A stretch of DNA of 54,534 bases, taken from contig CAJLHF010000010.1 in the NCBI GenBank assembly GCA_905206365.1, positions 1-54,534 of the forward strand. The letters are read 5' to 3'. Position 1 is the first letter of the stretch, and every line of letters begins with the position of its first letter. Position numbers and translations under genes: made by a program. The DNA comes from an uncultured Sutterella sp. (GTDB lineage: Bacteria > Pseudomonadota > Gammaproteobacteria > Burkholderiales > Burkholderiaceae_F). This document shows positions 18,181-26,975 of this stretch, in pieces. The notes beneath the pieces are model-generated. The model saw nothing but the letters and a program-made list of their open reading frames with translations, was not told the origin of the DNA and did no database searches.

Positions 18181-19278
18181 ATGCTTCACTACGTTTGCAC
18201 CGCTTGCGGCAAGCGCATCCCCGCCACGACCCATGCCCCCGTCTGCGAATGCGGGGGGCTCTTCGAACTCGACTTCACGCCCCCGAAGTGGGACGCCTCC
18301 CGAATCGACCGCTCCGAATGGAGTCAGTTCCGCTACCGCGACTTCATGGCGCTTGAAGGCGACACGTGGCGTTCCGTCACGCTCGGCGAAGGCATGACTC
18401 CGATCGTGCGCTTCGACGAGGACGTTCTCTTCAAGATGGACTACACCATGCCGACCCTCTCCTTCAAGGACCGCGGAGCGGCGACGCTCGTCGCGCACGC
18501 GAAGTCGATCGGGGTCGAACGTTGCGTGCAGGATTCGAGCGGCAACGCCGGGAACTCCGTCGCCGCCTACTGCGCCCGTGCGGGCATCGCCTGCGAAATC
18601 TACGTTCCCGAAGGAACGAGCCCGAAGAAGATCACCATGATCGAATCGCACGGCGCGAAAGTGCACGTCGTCCCGGGGAACCGCGACCACTGCGCCGATG
18701 TTTGCCGCGCCCGCGTGAAGGACGAGGGCGTCTACTACATGAATCACGTCTACAACCCCTTCTTCTACGAAGGGATGAAGGCGTACATCTACGAAACCTT
18801 CGAGCAGCTCGGTCGGATTCCCGCCAACATTGTGGTTCCCGTCGGAAACGGGACGCTTTTCATCGGGGTTATCAAGGCCTTGGAACATCTCCTGGCGTCG
18901 GGTGCGATCGAAGCGTTCCCGAACGTGATCGCGCTTCAGAGCGAACTTTGCGATCCTCTTCTTCGTGCGCGCGAAGCGGGCGAACACGTGCCCGCTCACG
19001 TGACGCCGCAGCCTACGATGGCCGAAGGCATCGCCATTGGTGTTCCGATGCGCGGTCGGGAGCTTCTTGACATGATCTATCGCCACAACGTGAAGGTCGT
19101 CTCCGCTCCCGAAGAGAAAATCCTCGAAGCGCGTCGCGCCATCGCCCGTCGCGGGATCTACTGCGAACACACGACGGCCGCGAACTACGCCGCGTATCTG
19201 CACTATTGCGAAATCTACGGCCGCACGCCCGATACGCTCGTTACGATGTGCGGTGCGGGCATCAAGTCCGACCACTGA
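18181..19278 (+). CDS. Threonine-synthase-like PLP enzyme
   Basis: The 365-residue protein begins with a zinc-ribbon-like segment (CTACGKRIP...CECGG), found in one branch of threonine synthases. A fold-type II PLP domain follows: TLSFKDRGAATL contains the PLP lysine, QDSSGNAGNSVAAYCARAGI is the substrate loop, and VPVGNGTLFIGVIKAL is the phosphate-binding glycine loop. The C-terminus carries VTMCGAGIKSDH. Threonine synthase converts O-phosphohomoserine to threonine; relatives make cysteate or 2,3-diaminopropionate, so the exact substrate is open. It overlaps the ridA operon with a 4-nt gap and lies divergent from a D-hydroxy-amino-acid PLP enzyme. A 26-bp palindrome follows the gene. Confidence 0.85.
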   Translation: MLHYVCTACGKRIPATTHAPVCECGGLFELDFTPPKWDASRIDRSEWSQFRYRDFMALEGDTWRSVTLGEGMTPIVRFDEDVLFKMDYTMPTLSFKDRGAATLVAHAKSIGVERCVQDSSGNAGNSVAAYCARAGIACEIYVPEGTSPKKITMIESHGAKVHVVPGNRDHCADVCRARVKDEGVYYMNHVYNPFFYEGMKAYIYETFEQLGRIPANIVVPVGNGTLFIGVIKALEHLLASGAIEAFPNVIALQSELCDPLLRAREAGEHVPAHVTPQPTMAEGIAIGVPMRGRELLDMIYRHNVKVVSAPEEKILEARRAIARRGIYCEHTTAANYAAYLHYCEIYGRTPDTLVTMCGAGIKSDH

Positions 19279-19342
19279 GGTTGCGAACGAAGTAGCAAAC
19301 TCACTTCGAGTGCACACCTGAGCTCGAAGCGGAGCTCGTAGT

Positions 19343-19368
19343 GAGAGGGAAGCCGCGGCTTCCCTCTC
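19343..19368 (+). terminator. Perfect 26-bp palindrome after the threonine-synthase-like gene
   Basis: gagagggaagccg and cggcttccctctc form a perfect palindrome without a loop, 65 nt after the stop codon. It could be a terminator (a short pyrimidine-rich tail follows) or an operator-like binding site. Confidence 0.5.
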
Positions 19369-19884
19369 GCGCTTTCCGGCGCTCGTTTTTCAATGAGCTC
19401 TCATTCGGGCACATTCGGGTGCGGTCGCGCGGGTTGCGGCCCGAACGGGGTGGCGAACGAGATGCGGCATGAGGCGACGTATGAGGCGATGAGGCCGGGG
19501 CTCTCCTCGGACTTACTTCGGATGCGACGGCATTGCTTGGAGTGCTTGTCGAATTTTCCAATATTTCCGAATCTTCCAGGAAAGTTCTTTCCGATGTGCG
19601 AGATGTCTTCGGACCAAGGTTTTCGAATCTCGGGATCGAATATTTCTCGCATTTTCCGTAACCGGACGGGACCTCGCTCGACATTGCCGAGCGATGTTTC
19701 CCGAAAGTATCCGTCTACTCGGGAGGATTGCTTAGTCCGGAATTTGAATACAAACACTTCTTTGCGAATTTGCAGAGAGACTTGCGAAATTTTCCCGCAA
19801 AACGATTCCCGAGTCGCTCGTACGGTGCGAGAATGGAAGAAAAGGCAGCGTCTTTCGACGCCGATGACAACAAGGAGGTCGCAT
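19369..19884. other. Long intergenic region before the universal stress gene
   Basis: About 515 nt, markedly more AT-rich than the coding regions (gaattttccaatatttccg and similar from 19550 onward), without a supported gene. The frame of the downstream gene is open through it but has no protein-like character. It probably holds the promoter of the stress gene; AAGGAGG (19872-19878) is its ribosome binding site. Confidence 0.4.
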
Positions 19885-20784
19885 ATGCGCATTCTCGTTC
19901 CGGTCGACGGCAGCGACCAAAGCCGTCACATCATTCATTATCTCGGTGCGCTCCAACGTCTCCATGAAGGCGATTCTCCCGAGATCGAACTCGTCAACGT
20001 GCAGTACGAGCCAACGCCCGGTCTAGCGCGTGTGTTCGGCGAAAGCGCCGTGAAGGCCGCGTACGAAGAAGAAGGGCAGAAGGTCTTCGAAGCGCTTCGC
20101 AACACGGTCGAAGCCGCGGAACTCACGGTGAAGACGAAGGTCGTCTTCGGCGACATGGGCCCCGCACTCGCGAAAGAAGCCGAACGGTTCGGTGCGGACC
20201 TGATCGTCATGGGCTCGCGCGGACTCAATCCCGTGAAGGGATTCTTCCTCGGATCCTTCACGAATGCCGTCCTTTCCCAGGTGAAGACTCCGGTCCTTCT
20301 CGTGCGCAAGCACACGACCGTCGAAAAGCCCGCGCTTCGCATCGGGGTTTGCGTCGACGGATCGGTCTACGGCGAGGCCGCGGTCGATCACATTCTCAAG
20401 AACCACGGTGTTGCGGGTAACGATGTTCGGTACGAGCTCATCAACGTGACGGAGCCCTTCTACATCATCACCGACTCGTCCCCCGACATCACGGACGAAA
20501 TCGGCTCCACCTCGTACGCGAAGGCCTACGAGGAATTGGCCGAGAAGCGTTTCCACGAAACGGTCGACCCGATCGCCGCGAAGTTCAAGGAGGCGGGCCT
20601 TGCGGTAGACTGCGTGCACCTTACGGGGTCGGTTGCGGAAGAGCTGGTCGACTATTCGAAGAACCTCGATCTTCTGGTGATGGGCTCCCACGGGCGCGGC
20701 AACTTCACGGCAGCCGTCCTCGGCTCCGTGGCAATGCACGTGGCTGCGGAAACGGATCTTCCGATCCTCGTCGTTCGTCGTTGA
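19885..20784 (+). CDS. Tandem universal stress protein
   Basis: The 299-residue protein contains two UspA domains. The first runs from MRILVPVDGSDQSRH to VKTPVLLVRK, with the ATP-binding motif VMGSRGLNPVKGFFLGSFT. The second runs from LRIGVCVDGSVYGEAA to DLPILVVRR, with VMGSHGRGNFTAAVLGSVA. The G-2x-G-9x-G-S/T motif is readable in both, so both may bind ATP. Tandem Usps are cytoplasmic stress-survival proteins without a defined enzymatic reaction. The ATG at 19885 is set by a strong AAGGAGG. The gene is followed by a 214-nt AT-rich gap and the H-NS gene. Confidence 0.92.
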   Translation: MRILVPVDGSDQSRHIIHYLGALQRLHEGDSPEIELVNVQYEPTPGLARVFGESAVKAAYEEEGQKVFEALRNTVEAAELTVKTKVVFGDMGPALAKEAERFGADLIVMGSRGLNPVKGFFLGSFTNAVLSQVKTPVLLVRKHTTVEKPALRIGVCVDGSVYGEAAVDHILKNHGVAGNDVRYELINVTEPFYIITDSSPDITDEIGSTSYAKAYEELAEKRFHETVDPIAAKFKEAGLAVDCVHLTGSVAEELVDYSKNLDLLVMGSHGRGNFTAAVLGSVAMHVAAETDLPILVVRR

Positions 20785-20998
20785 GATCGAATGAGGCGGG
20801 CGGGACGAATCGGCTCGATTCCTGCGAAGTCCGATTCGTCTCTCCGAATCTCGGATCCGCGAAGCAGTTGTTGAAAAACGATCAAAAACACTTTCCTTTT
20901 TTGACGGACTTCTGCGACAATGTCGGAACCCGAGGCTTTCCTCGAATTGATCCGATCGATACGGATTTGAAATTACAAAATAATTACAAGGAGTAGTT

Positions 20999-21301
20999 AT
21001 GAAAGTCGAACTCAGAACCGAACTTGACGAGATCCAGAAGGCTCAGCTCGAACTCAATCAGCGTAAGAATGCCGTGCGCAATGTCGGTATCGCCGAATGC
21101 CGCAAGCTCATCGCCATGCTCGACCTGACGCCGGCCGACCTTTTCGGCGACACCGTGAAGAGCAATGAAAAGGCGAAGCGCGAACGCGTCGTCTACGTCA
21201 ATCCGGACGATCCCACGCAGACCTGCTCGAACTACGGCCGCAAGCCCGAATGGTTCAAGAAGCTCCAAGCTGAAGGTCGCGAAATTCCGCGTCTCCAGTA
21301 A
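20999..21301 (+). CDS. hns: H-NS family nucleoid-associated protein
   Basis: The 100-residue protein has a short N-terminal coiled-coil oligomerisation region (LDEIQKAQLELNQRKNAV) and a C-terminal DNA-binding region, YVNPDDPTQTCSNYGRKPEWF. The latter corresponds to the conserved (Y/W)xNPxxPxxTWxGRGRxPxW of the family, but the usual TWSGRG is here TCSNYG, a noticeable divergence in the AT-minor-groove loop. H-NS proteins bind and silence AT-rich foreign DNA. The AAGGAG ribosome binding site and ATG at 20999 set the start. A strong terminator follows. Confidence 0.85.
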   Translation: MKVELRTELDEIQKAQLELNQRKNAVRNVGIAECRKLIAMLDLTPADLFGDTVKSNEKAKRERVVYVNPDDPTQTCSNYGRKPEWFKKLQAEGREIPRLQ

Positions 21302-21394
21302 GACGATTTGAAAGAATCGGAGCTCTAGGGCTTTGTTCCGAGACATCATCCGATTCTTTCCGGTCTTCTCCCGGCTTTTGACCGGGAATCGCAT

Positions 21395-21437
21395 CCCGCC
21401 CTACGGACGATTCACATCGTCCGGGCGGGGGTTTTGT
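21395..21437 (+). terminator. Intrinsic terminator of hns
   Basis: cccgccc / gggcggg and ggacgat / atcgtcc form a long stem around a TCAC loop, followed by gttttgtttt. It lies about 95 nt after the stop codon. Confidence 0.85.
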
Positions 21438-21454
21438 TTTCCGCGCACTCCGGC

Positions 21455-21742
21455 TCACCTCATGGGCCGAGTTAAGATCCTGAAGTACGGCAACTCAAGC
21501 CGCGCCAGACGGCAGATCTCTTTTTGCTCCGCCTCCATCTCCTCGAAGAAGCGATCGCACGCTTCGTCGTTGTCCATGTCCGCGTCGAGGAGACGGTAGT
21601 ACGCCTTCGTCCATCGCTCGCATCGTTCGACAAGTTCCTGCGAAAGCGGAAGGTCTTCGTGTTCGATGAATTCGCCGATCGAATTGGTGAAGGCCGAGGT
21701 GCTGTAGTCGACGTCGACGTAGAGAAGAGGCTGACGTTTCAC
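21455..21742 (-). CDS. Small hypothetical protein
   Basis: The protein-like part starts around GTG 21742 (MKRQPLLYVDVDYSTSAF) and gives 95 residues: a short strand segment, then helices rich in Glu and Arg (LVERCERWTKAYYRLLDADM, EEMEAEQKEICRLARLELP). GAGGA lies about 8 nt before the GTG. The frame is open to 21844, but that N-terminal part is Arg/Leu-rich and reads as non-coding. No family was recognised. It follows the Tat flavoprotein gene on the same strand. Confidence 0.5.
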   Translation of the reverse strand: MKRQPLLYVDVDYSTSAFTNSIGEFIEHEDLPLSQELVERCERWTKAYYRLLDADMDNDEACDRFFEEMEAEQKEICRLARLELPYFRILTRPMR

Positions 21743-21865
21743 GGGACGGTCCTCGAGAATCCCCGCTCGTGAACGCAACCTGCGCAACCTGTGCAGTCTC
21801 TGCGGCATCGAGCGGGGAGGAAAAAGGGCTGAACGACGCGTCAACGACGCATCTTCGCCCGACCA

Positions 21866-23326
21866 TCATAGCTTCTTCGCGGCCGATTCACCCGCTATGC
21901 GCCCGAACGTGAAGACGTCCGCGAGGGCGTTCCCGCCCACGCGGTTCGTGCCGTGGATGCCGCCCGTCACTTCGCCCGCAGCGTAGAGGCCCGGGATGAC
22001 GTTTCCGCGACGGTCGACGACGCGGGCTTTGGTGTCGATCCGAACGCCGCCCATCGTGTGGTGGCGCGCCATCACAATGCGTACGGCGTAGAAGGGCGGC
22101 TCGGCAACCGTGTGAACGAGCATGTCTTCGTGGCGTCCGAAGGGATCCTTCTTCGTTTCGACGGCCTTGTTGTAGTCGTCAAGCGTCGCTTGGAGCGCGT
22201 CCGCAGGCACGCCCATGGCGCGCGCAATCTCTTCGACGGTATTCCCGACGTAGAGTGCTCCCGCTTTGCGGGCGGCCTCGTGTTGGGCTTCGGTCGAATT
22301 CTTGTCCATCGCAAAGCCCGCCTGGTCGACGAGCGTGAAGGCTTCCATCTTCGTCTGAGCGAGCACCGCATCGCGCAGGATGTCGCGGCGCGAATCTTCG
22401 GCAACGAACCGTTTCCCTTCGTGGTTGATGAAGAGGAACCGGTCGACGTGGGAAATGAGCGAAGGCTGCGACTTCACGTCTTTGGGCATCCCCGGGATGC
22501 ACTGGATGTAGTCGAGCCCCGTCGTGTCGGCACCGATGTCGACCATGGCGACGAGCACTTCGCCCGTTGCGCCCGGCTGATTGGTCGTGCCGAGCTTTTC
22601 CAAGCGCGGGTCGTGCAGGCCGCACATCGAGGCATTGGCGGAGAACCCGCCCGCAGCCGAGACGACGCCCGACTTCGCTTCGATGGCGAGTTTTTTCCCC
22701 TTGATTTCGACTTCAACGCCCGTCACGCGGCCTTCGAGCGGGGACTCGCGGAAGAAGCGCGTCACCTTGGCACCCGTACGCAGGTCGACCCCGACTCGCT
22801 TTGCCTCTTCGGCAAGCGCCTTGACGTAGCCTTCGCCCTTCGGTTCGATCGGGTTGCGGCAGCGCGGGTAAAGGCCGCCGTAGATCTGGTAGATGTGGTC
22901 GCGGAAGTTGACGCCGAGTTTCTTCAGCCACGCGACCGATTCGGGGGCGCCTTTCGTGAGGACCTCGACCAGCGCCGGGTCGGCGCGGTAGTCGCCCGCG
23001 GCAAGCGTCTGCTCGGCGTGGAGTTCGGGCGAATCTTTGATCCCTGCCTTTTCGTAATCCGCTTTGACGGCGGCATTCATGCCGCCCCCGGCGATCAGCG
23101 TGTTGCCGCCCGCGAAGGCCATCTTTTCGAGGAGTAGAGTTTTCGCCCCCGCACCTCGGGCGACGATCGCCGCGGAAAGTCCCGCGCCGCCCGCACCGAT
23201 CACAACGACGTCGAACGATTCGTCCCATTTGGCGGGCTTCGCGCAGAGGTCTTCGGCACGGGCCGCGCCCGCAAACGCAGCGGTGCTCGCCACGGCACCC
23301 GCGATGAAATGACGACGATTGAGCAT
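21866..23326 (-). CDS. Tat-exported FAD-dependent reductase (fumarate/urocanate reductase family, haem-free)
   Basis: The 486-residue precursor begins with a twin-arginine signal (MLNRRHFIAGAVASTAAFAG, cleavage near ARA). The mature protein is a flavocytochrome-c-type FAD domain: VVVIGAGGAGLSAAIVARGA is the Rossmann motif, FAGGNTLIAGGGMNA follows, HHTMGGVRIDTKARV and GLYAAGEVTGGIHGTNRVGG form the active-site and FAD region. Periplasmic enzymes of this family reduce fumarate, urocanate or related alkenes with electrons from a cytochrome. No CxxCH haem motif is present, so electrons must come from a separate protein. The ATG at 23326 has AAAGGAGG 8 nt upstream; the frame runs 51 codons further but lacks a signal. 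The natural substrate cannot be read from the sequence. Confidence 0.88.
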   Translation of the reverse strand: MLNRRHFIAGAVASTAAFAGAARAEDLCAKPAKWDESFDVVVIGAGGAGLSAAIVARGAGAKTLLLEKMAFAGGNTLIAGGGMNAAVKADYEKAGIKDSPELHAEQTLAAGDYRADPALVEVLTKGAPESVAWLKKLGVNFRDHIYQIYGGLYPRCRNPIEPKGEGYVKALAEEAKRVGVDLRTGAKVTRFFRESPLEGRVTGVEVEIKGKKLAIEAKSGVVSAAGGFSANASMCGLHDPRLEKLGTTNQPGATGEVLVAMVDIGADTTGLDYIQCIPGMPKDVKSQPSLISHVDRFLFINHEGKRFVAEDSRRDILRDAVLAQTKMEAFTLVDQAGFAMDKNSTEAQHEAARKAGALYVGNTVEEIARAMGVPADALQATLDDYNKAVETKKDPFGRHEDMLVHTVAEPPFYAVRIVMARHHTMGGVRIDTKARVVDRRGNVIPGLYAAGEVTGGIHGTNRVGGNALADVFTFGRIAGESAAKKL

Positions 23327-23871
23327 GGTGATCCTCCTTTCAACGAAGGACGGAGCGGCATGCCGGAGGCCCGATGGACGCGGGATGAAAACCGGAAGAC
23401 ATCGAAAGCCGTTGGAAAACGGTCCGCGAATGTTCCGGAGCTCGTACCGCAGGTCTCGGGCCGCAGTATCCGCTCGCATCCGCTGATTTCATTGTGAATC
23501 GGGCCGGGCGGGGCGAAAAGGGAGGGAACCCTTACGGGGTCGGAACGAACGGGCAAGGCCTGGCGGGAGCGCACGCAGGTCGATGCGTAACTCCCCGTCC
23601 GATCCGTCGGCTCGAGCGGGGAGGGCGATGTCCTGCCCCGGTGCGCTGCTTCGTGAAGATGCTCGCAATGGCGTTGTCGACTGCGAGTTCCCTGCCGCGG
23701 ACGCCCCTGGGAGGGGTCCCCGACGTTCCGCGCGCGTTCGTGCATACTGCTTGATGTCCTGTGGCCCTGACGGACCTTGATGAAGCGGCGCACGCGGTGA
23801 CAACCGTTGCCGTTACGCACAAGGCACCCGTTCGGTGCGCACCGGATGTATACAATAAGGTTCACTCAGAT
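23327..23871. other. Intergenic junction between host DNA and AT-rich insert
   Basis: About 545 nt between divergent genes. Most of it is GC-rich without a supported gene; the short frames on both strands overlap one another and look random. Composition changes sharply to AT-rich at about 23850, marking the left edge of the insert. An 8-bp cggtgcgc (23833-23840) recurs at 26819-26826 on the other side. Confidence 0.4.
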
Positions 23872-25545
23872 ATGAAGCAATTTGTTCTAAAAAGAGTCAT
23901 ATTCGAAGAGAATTCGTGGAGGAAATTGTCAAAGATTGAAATCCCTATTGCGGCTCGATTAACCGTAATTGCCGGTCACAATGGGATCGGAAAATCGTCC
24001 GTCTTGGGTTTTATTGCAAATGCAAGCGGGGTAAGAACTGTCGATGGCTTTCCCGAAAAGAGCTACTTCGGGACGGAATTTCGATCGGTCTTTGAAGAGC
24101 AGTTTCGTCTTGCACCTGCCGACATTTCTGCTGGTTTGAAAGAAAGAGGAAAAATTCTCCTGGATTATGAATGTCAAGGGGAAATAGTTGTAAAGCAGTG
24201 CAATATTGGTACGACTAAGAAGGCCAACGGAGATGTCAGATACAGAGTAGTACCGCGAACGAAAAAAGACGGAGGTACGGCCCTCAGTTTGGGTGTTAAG
24301 GATGACGGGAAAATCCCTATGCCTACACTATTTGTCAGTGCTGCAAGGCTATGGCCTATCGGAGAAAGCGCCAAAGTCGAAGTTTGTAAATCTACCCTAG
24401 ATCCGGCAGATGTGGAATTCATGATTCGCTTCCACAACCAAATCATTCCCGGAGAAGCAGCATCGGCAGAACAAGCGGGTATGTCTGCTCATGAAGTTGA
24501 TATTGGGTTGTCGGAAGGTCGCACTATGCGGACTCAACACCCAAACTACCACTATGAGCCCACAACTATTTCGCTTGGTCAAGGAGCCCTTTCCTCAATT
24601 GCAACTGCATTGGCATCATTTAGGAAAATTAAACGAATTCTTGGTCGAGAGTATCCCGGTGGAATATTGGTAATAGATGAAATTGAGGCCGGACTTCATC
24701 CGCGTGCGCAGAATAAGCTACTGGATAAATTATTATCCCTTGGAAAGGAGCTTAGGCTCCAAATTATTGTGACTACTCATTCCTTGGTTTTTCTTGATTC
24801 GATTTATCAAAGAACCATTGGAAAAGAAGCAATCGATCGAATTGTTTATTTAATGGATACCAAAAAGCCGTGCGTTAAGGATCTAACGATAGATGAAATT
24901 CGCGAAGAGATGCTTTTGAGCAAGACAGCATTTGAGCGGCGCAAAAAATCAACAGTAACCATATATACGGAAGATGATGAAGGGCTAACAATTTTGCGCA
25001 GGATCATCCGGAAAACGGATCTTGCTGAGCATGAGAAAACAAAAGGTTTCTCAATAAGAAAGGTGGCCATATCTATTGGATGCAACCAAATGATAAAAAT
25101 GGCGAAGAATAAGGATTTGTGGCACTTCAGTCGTTATTCTGTTTGTGTATTTGATGCTGATGTGGAAGGTAAAAGTATCGAAACATTAGAGAATTGCGTT
25201 CGTTTACCGACCGAGGCGGGATTGAAGCGAAGTCCGGAGGAAGAGATTTTTGCGTTTTTGCAAAAGGCACAACGCGATGTCGATGGAGATACCTTGGCTC
25301 GGAGAAAGTTGAGCGAAGCTTCAATATCATGGGACTGGATCGAGGCGCATCTGAACTTAATGAATATTGAAAGCGTCAAGCAAACAAAAAAGCGAGATGC
25401 CATGAAGAAATGGTTTAGAGGGATAAACAAGGAAAGGATGAATAAAATTATTGATGTGTGGATCGATGTGAATATGGATCAAGTTCGAAAATTTGCGGAG
25501 AACTATAAGCGAGCGCTTCAGTTCGTCAAGGCTCAATACGAGTGA
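23872..25545 (+). CDS. OLD-like AAA ATPase with TOPRIM-like nuclease domain
   Basis: The 557-residue protein starts at ATG 23872. The ATPase domain has Walker A GHNGIGKSS (near residue 38), the signature-like ISLGQGALSSIATAL, and Walker B GGILVIDEIEAGLHP (near 265), followed by a TTHS H-loop. From about 360 comes a TOPRIM-like region: TIYTEDDEGLTILRRII carries the acidic first strand and VCVFDADVEGK the DxD motif. This is the architecture of OLD-family nucleases, which include phage-defence effectors such as GajA of Gabija. It is far more AT-rich than its neighbours, pointing to recent transfer. A Dam-type methyltransferase gene follows 140 nt downstream, so the two may act as a nuclease and its self-protecting enzyme. 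No UvrD partner of the Gabija kind adjoins it directly. Confidence 0.8.
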   Translation: MKQFVLKRVIFEENSWRKLSKIEIPIAARLTVIAGHNGIGKSSVLGFIANASGVRTVDGFPEKSYFGTEFRSVFEEQFRLAPADISAGLKERGKILLDYECQGEIVVKQCNIGTTKKANGDVRYRVVPRTKKDGGTALSLGVKDDGKIPMPTLFVSAARLWPIGESAKVEVCKSTLDPADVEFMIRFHNQIIPGEAASAEQAGMSAHEVDIGLSEGRTMRTQHPNYHYEPTTISLGQGALSSIATALASFRKIKRILGREYPGGILVIDEIEAGLHPRAQNKLLDKLLSLGKELRLQIIVTTHSLVFLDSIYQRTIGKEAIDRIVYLMDTKKPCVKDLTIDEIREEMLLSKTAFERRKKSTVTIYTEDDEGLTILRRIIRKTDLAEHEKTKGFSIRKVAISIGCNQMIKMAKNKDLWHFSRYSVCVFDADVEGKSIETLENCVRLPTEAGLKRSPEEEIFAFLQKAQRDVDGDTLARRKLSEASISWDWIEAHLNLMNIESVKQTKKRDAMKKWFRGINKERMNKIIDVWIDVNMDQVRKFAENYKRALQFVKAQYE

Positions 25546-25685
25546 TCGTGCCGTGATGGCTGCTCACGGTAAGGCACAACATGCTTTTGCCGTTGGACGA
25601 CCGGTCGCCACCTCACGCAATAGAGTTGCATTCTGTCGTTAAAAATGTTAAAATATCTACCATTTTGGCTGGAAGGGGGATTTGA

Positions 25686-26609
25686 GTGTTGAATCCATCA
25701 CCTTTGCGTTATCCCGGCGGGAAAAATCGGTTGACAGATTTTGTCCGTTTAACAATACAAAACTTTAATATTGAGAAGTGCACGTATGTCGAACCTTTCG
25801 CAGGGGGGGCAGGGGTTGCGCTGTCGTTGTTGTTGAACAATGATGTTGATCGTATTGTCATCAACGATTACGATAAGGCCATTTATTCTTTTTGGCGAGC
25901 TGTCAAACATGAGCCTGAGGCTCTGATTGATCTCATCGAAAAAACTCCGGTTTCAATCTCTGAATGGCATCGTCAGAAAGAAATATATCTTTCTGCAAAG
26001 TATTATTCGCTCGAACTGGCCTTCGCTGCTTTGTTCCTTAACCGAACCAATCGATCAGGAATTTTGAACGCCGGACCTATCGGCGGCTACGCCCAGGCCG
26101 GAGAGTGGAAACTGGATGTTAGGTTTAACAAAGCATCACTCATCGAGAAGATAAGAGCCATTGCTGAACAAAGGAGCAGAATTTCCGTATATAACAAGGA
26201 TATTGTTAGTTTCCTGGAAAATTATTCTTCGAAACTCGGCAGTGGTCTGTTTTTCTACTTTGATCCCCCTTATTTTAATAAAGGGCAAAGGCTTTATAAG
26301 AACTTCTTTACTCCGAAAGATCATCAGAAAATTCATGACGTCATTTTTCAACGAGTGGATTCTCCTTGGTTGATTACGTATGATGATGTTCCTGAAATTG
26401 CTGAAATTTATTCCGGACACGAAATCCGCCGTTTTGATTTAACATATAGTGCTGCGAATAAGGGGACTGCCTCGGAGTTGATGATATTTTCAGACATCAG
26501 CTGCTGTCCGACTCAACGTCAGCTTCAGGAGAATAAGATCAAAATCAACTTGAGGGATTGTGACGTGTTGACCGAATGTAAATCCGGGCATATTCTTGAG
26601 GTTGGTTAA
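25686..26609 (+). CDS. Dam-family (D12 class) DNA N6-adenine methyltransferase
   Basis: The 307-residue protein has the D12-class motifs: LRYPGGKNRL at the N-terminus, YVEPFAGGAGVALSLL (SAM binding), and FYFDPPYFNKGQ, the DPPY catalytic motif. The usual NRTNRSGI segment lies between them. These enzymes methylate adenine in short sites such as GATC; this target is unknown. The start is GTG 25686 (next codon TTG could also serve), 5-6 nt after AAGGGGG. Composition is AT-rich like the upstream ATPase gene, unlike the flanking genome. It is followed by a strong terminator at 26714-26765. Confidence 0.88.
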   Translation: MLNPSPLRYPGGKNRLTDFVRLTIQNFNIEKCTYVEPFAGGAGVALSLLLNNDVDRIVINDYDKAIYSFWRAVKHEPEALIDLIEKTPVSISEWHRQKEIYLSAKYYSLELAFAALFLNRTNRSGILNAGPIGGYAQAGEWKLDVRFNKASLIEKIRAIAEQRSRISVYNKDIVSFLENYSSKLGSGLFFYFDPPYFNKGQRLYKNFFTPKDHQKIHDVIFQRVDSPWLITYDDVPEIAEIYSGHEIRRFDLTYSAANKGTASELMIFSDISCCPTQRQLQENKIKINLRDCDVLTECKSGHILEVG

Positions 26610-26713
26610 AAATGTGTTTTGCGAGAAACATAGGTGCTTCCTATCATCTGATGAGTCTTGATTTCTAGCCATGTATCGGGACTGTCCAGATGTATAGAAC
26701 AGGCCAAAACGTG

Positions 26714-26765
26714 AAAGCTCGATAGTCGGCTGCTGCTTCAAGCTGACTGTCGAGCTTTATTTTTG
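26714..26765 (+). terminator. Intrinsic terminator after the Dam-family gene
   Basis: aaagctcgatagtcggc and gctgactgtcgagcttt form a 17-bp stem with two G-T pairs and an 11-nt loop, followed by attttt. It ends the AT-rich module. Confidence 0.85.
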
Positions 26766-26975
26766 CAAGCAAAGAATTTCTGTATTAAAGGATGTATTCA
26801 GTGGGTAATCTGATAGGGCGGTGCGCTGAAAATACACGATTTTTCGACGGATTCACTTTTTTGAGCGGGACGTAGTTTCTTTGGATTTAAGGTGCCGAGC
26901 GTCATTTGTCGGTAAAATCCGTTCACACCTCCGCCCGGGAACAGTCCCTTGGGCGCGCCGCAAAAGGAAAAGAAG

